DNA of 32,966 nucleotides from Bacteroidales bacterium (lineage in GTDB: Bacteria; Bacteroidota; Bacteroidia; Bacteroidales; UBA932), in contig JAILLE010000048.1 of NCBI GenBank assembly GCA_024693285.1, positions 1-32,966 of the forward strand, in the 5' to 3' direction. Positions 32,935 to 32,966 of the stretch are shown piece after piece. The position numbers and the translations under genes are program-made. Position 1 is the first letter of the stretch; each line of letters begins with the position of its first letter. Below the pieces are notes generated by a model. The model was not told the origin of the DNA and did no database searches. It saw nothing but the letters and a program-made list of their open reading frames with translations.

Positions 32935-32966
32935 TTATTCCTCCTCAGTTTTTTTGTCTTCACAGC
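32935..32966 (-). CDS. nqrC: Na+-translocating NADH:quinone reductase subunit C, C-terminal fragment
   Basis: Only the last codons are in the window: the frame ending CEDKKTEEE and TAA at 32935-32937, 2 nt before the nqrD ATG. The assignment rests on its position upstream of nqrD, since the fragment is too short for recognition by sequence. The acidic end codons GAG-GAG-GAA also form the nqrD Shine-Dalgarno. Confidence 0.6.
   Translation of the reverse strand, partial: CEDKKTEEE

Noticed and set aside
1..32966. CRISPR arrays, insertion sequences, integrases, attachment sites or origins
   Set aside because: No regularly spaced direct repeats, transposase or integrase motifs or DnaA-box clusters were seen on reading the window.

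Overview
The window looks like chromosomal DNA of a Bacteroidales bacterium (phylum Bacteroidota). Three things support this. Many genes are preceded by the phylum's -7 promoter element TAnnTTTG. The gene set is typical: sodium-pumping NADH:quinone reductase (nqr), a secreted dipeptidyl-peptidase IV, a DUF6057 membrane protein, a PG_1098-type methyltransferase and many lipoproteins. Most genes lack Shine-Dalgarno sequences. I see no transposase, integrase, phage structural operon or CRISPR array. Species-level placement is not possible from sequence reading alone.

Layout, left to right. 1-768 (+) is the end of a secreted SGNH/DUF4886 protein. 833-5987 (+) is a tight run: yicC RNase, rmuC, an N-acylglucosamine 2-epimerase family enzyme and a lipoprotein joining a CBM9-like domain to a DUF4838-like domain. 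The last three overlap one another. 6008-9785 (+) holds a two-TM HAMP-like protein with no output domain, the potassium transporter subunit TrkH and a RecD/Dda-like helicase, again overlapping. 9792-14432 (+) holds DPP-IV, a secreted protein resembling a dead gluzincin peptidase, and a PG_1098-like methyltransferase. 14467-16140 (+) is a phosphoglucomutase/phosphomannomutase.

16143-17273 (-) holds a lipoprotein of the PNPOx split-barrel fold, the 4.5S SRP RNA and cytidine deaminase. Divergent from these is mnmA (17356-18873), which is unusually long and carries an 87-nt in-frame palindrome. A secreted beta-helix protein with a phage-like C-terminus follows. 20150-24477 (-) holds a ZIP metal transporter, a DUF3828-like secreted protein, a GC-rich structured intergenic stretch, a CPPED1-like metallophosphoesterase lipoprotein and a YhiN-type flavoprotein. 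24564-24635 (+) is tRNA-Thr(CGT) with its own promoter and terminator. It is followed by a DUF6057 membrane protein paired with a lipoprotein that has a CxxCH heme motif and a TolB-like propeller. 27983-30337 (-) holds a small membrane protein, a CE1-like esterase and a Tat-exported metallo-beta-lactamase-fold hydrolase. 30422 to the end (-) is nqrF, nqrE, nqrD and the tail of nqrC.

Most of the window is housekeeping and envelope biology. The best leads are the palindrome inside mnmA, the TrkH/HAMP-only pair, the DUF6057/cytochrome-like pair, the structured RNA candidate at 22121-22202 and the mismatched tRNA-Thr. All functional links between neighbours are inferences from gene order.
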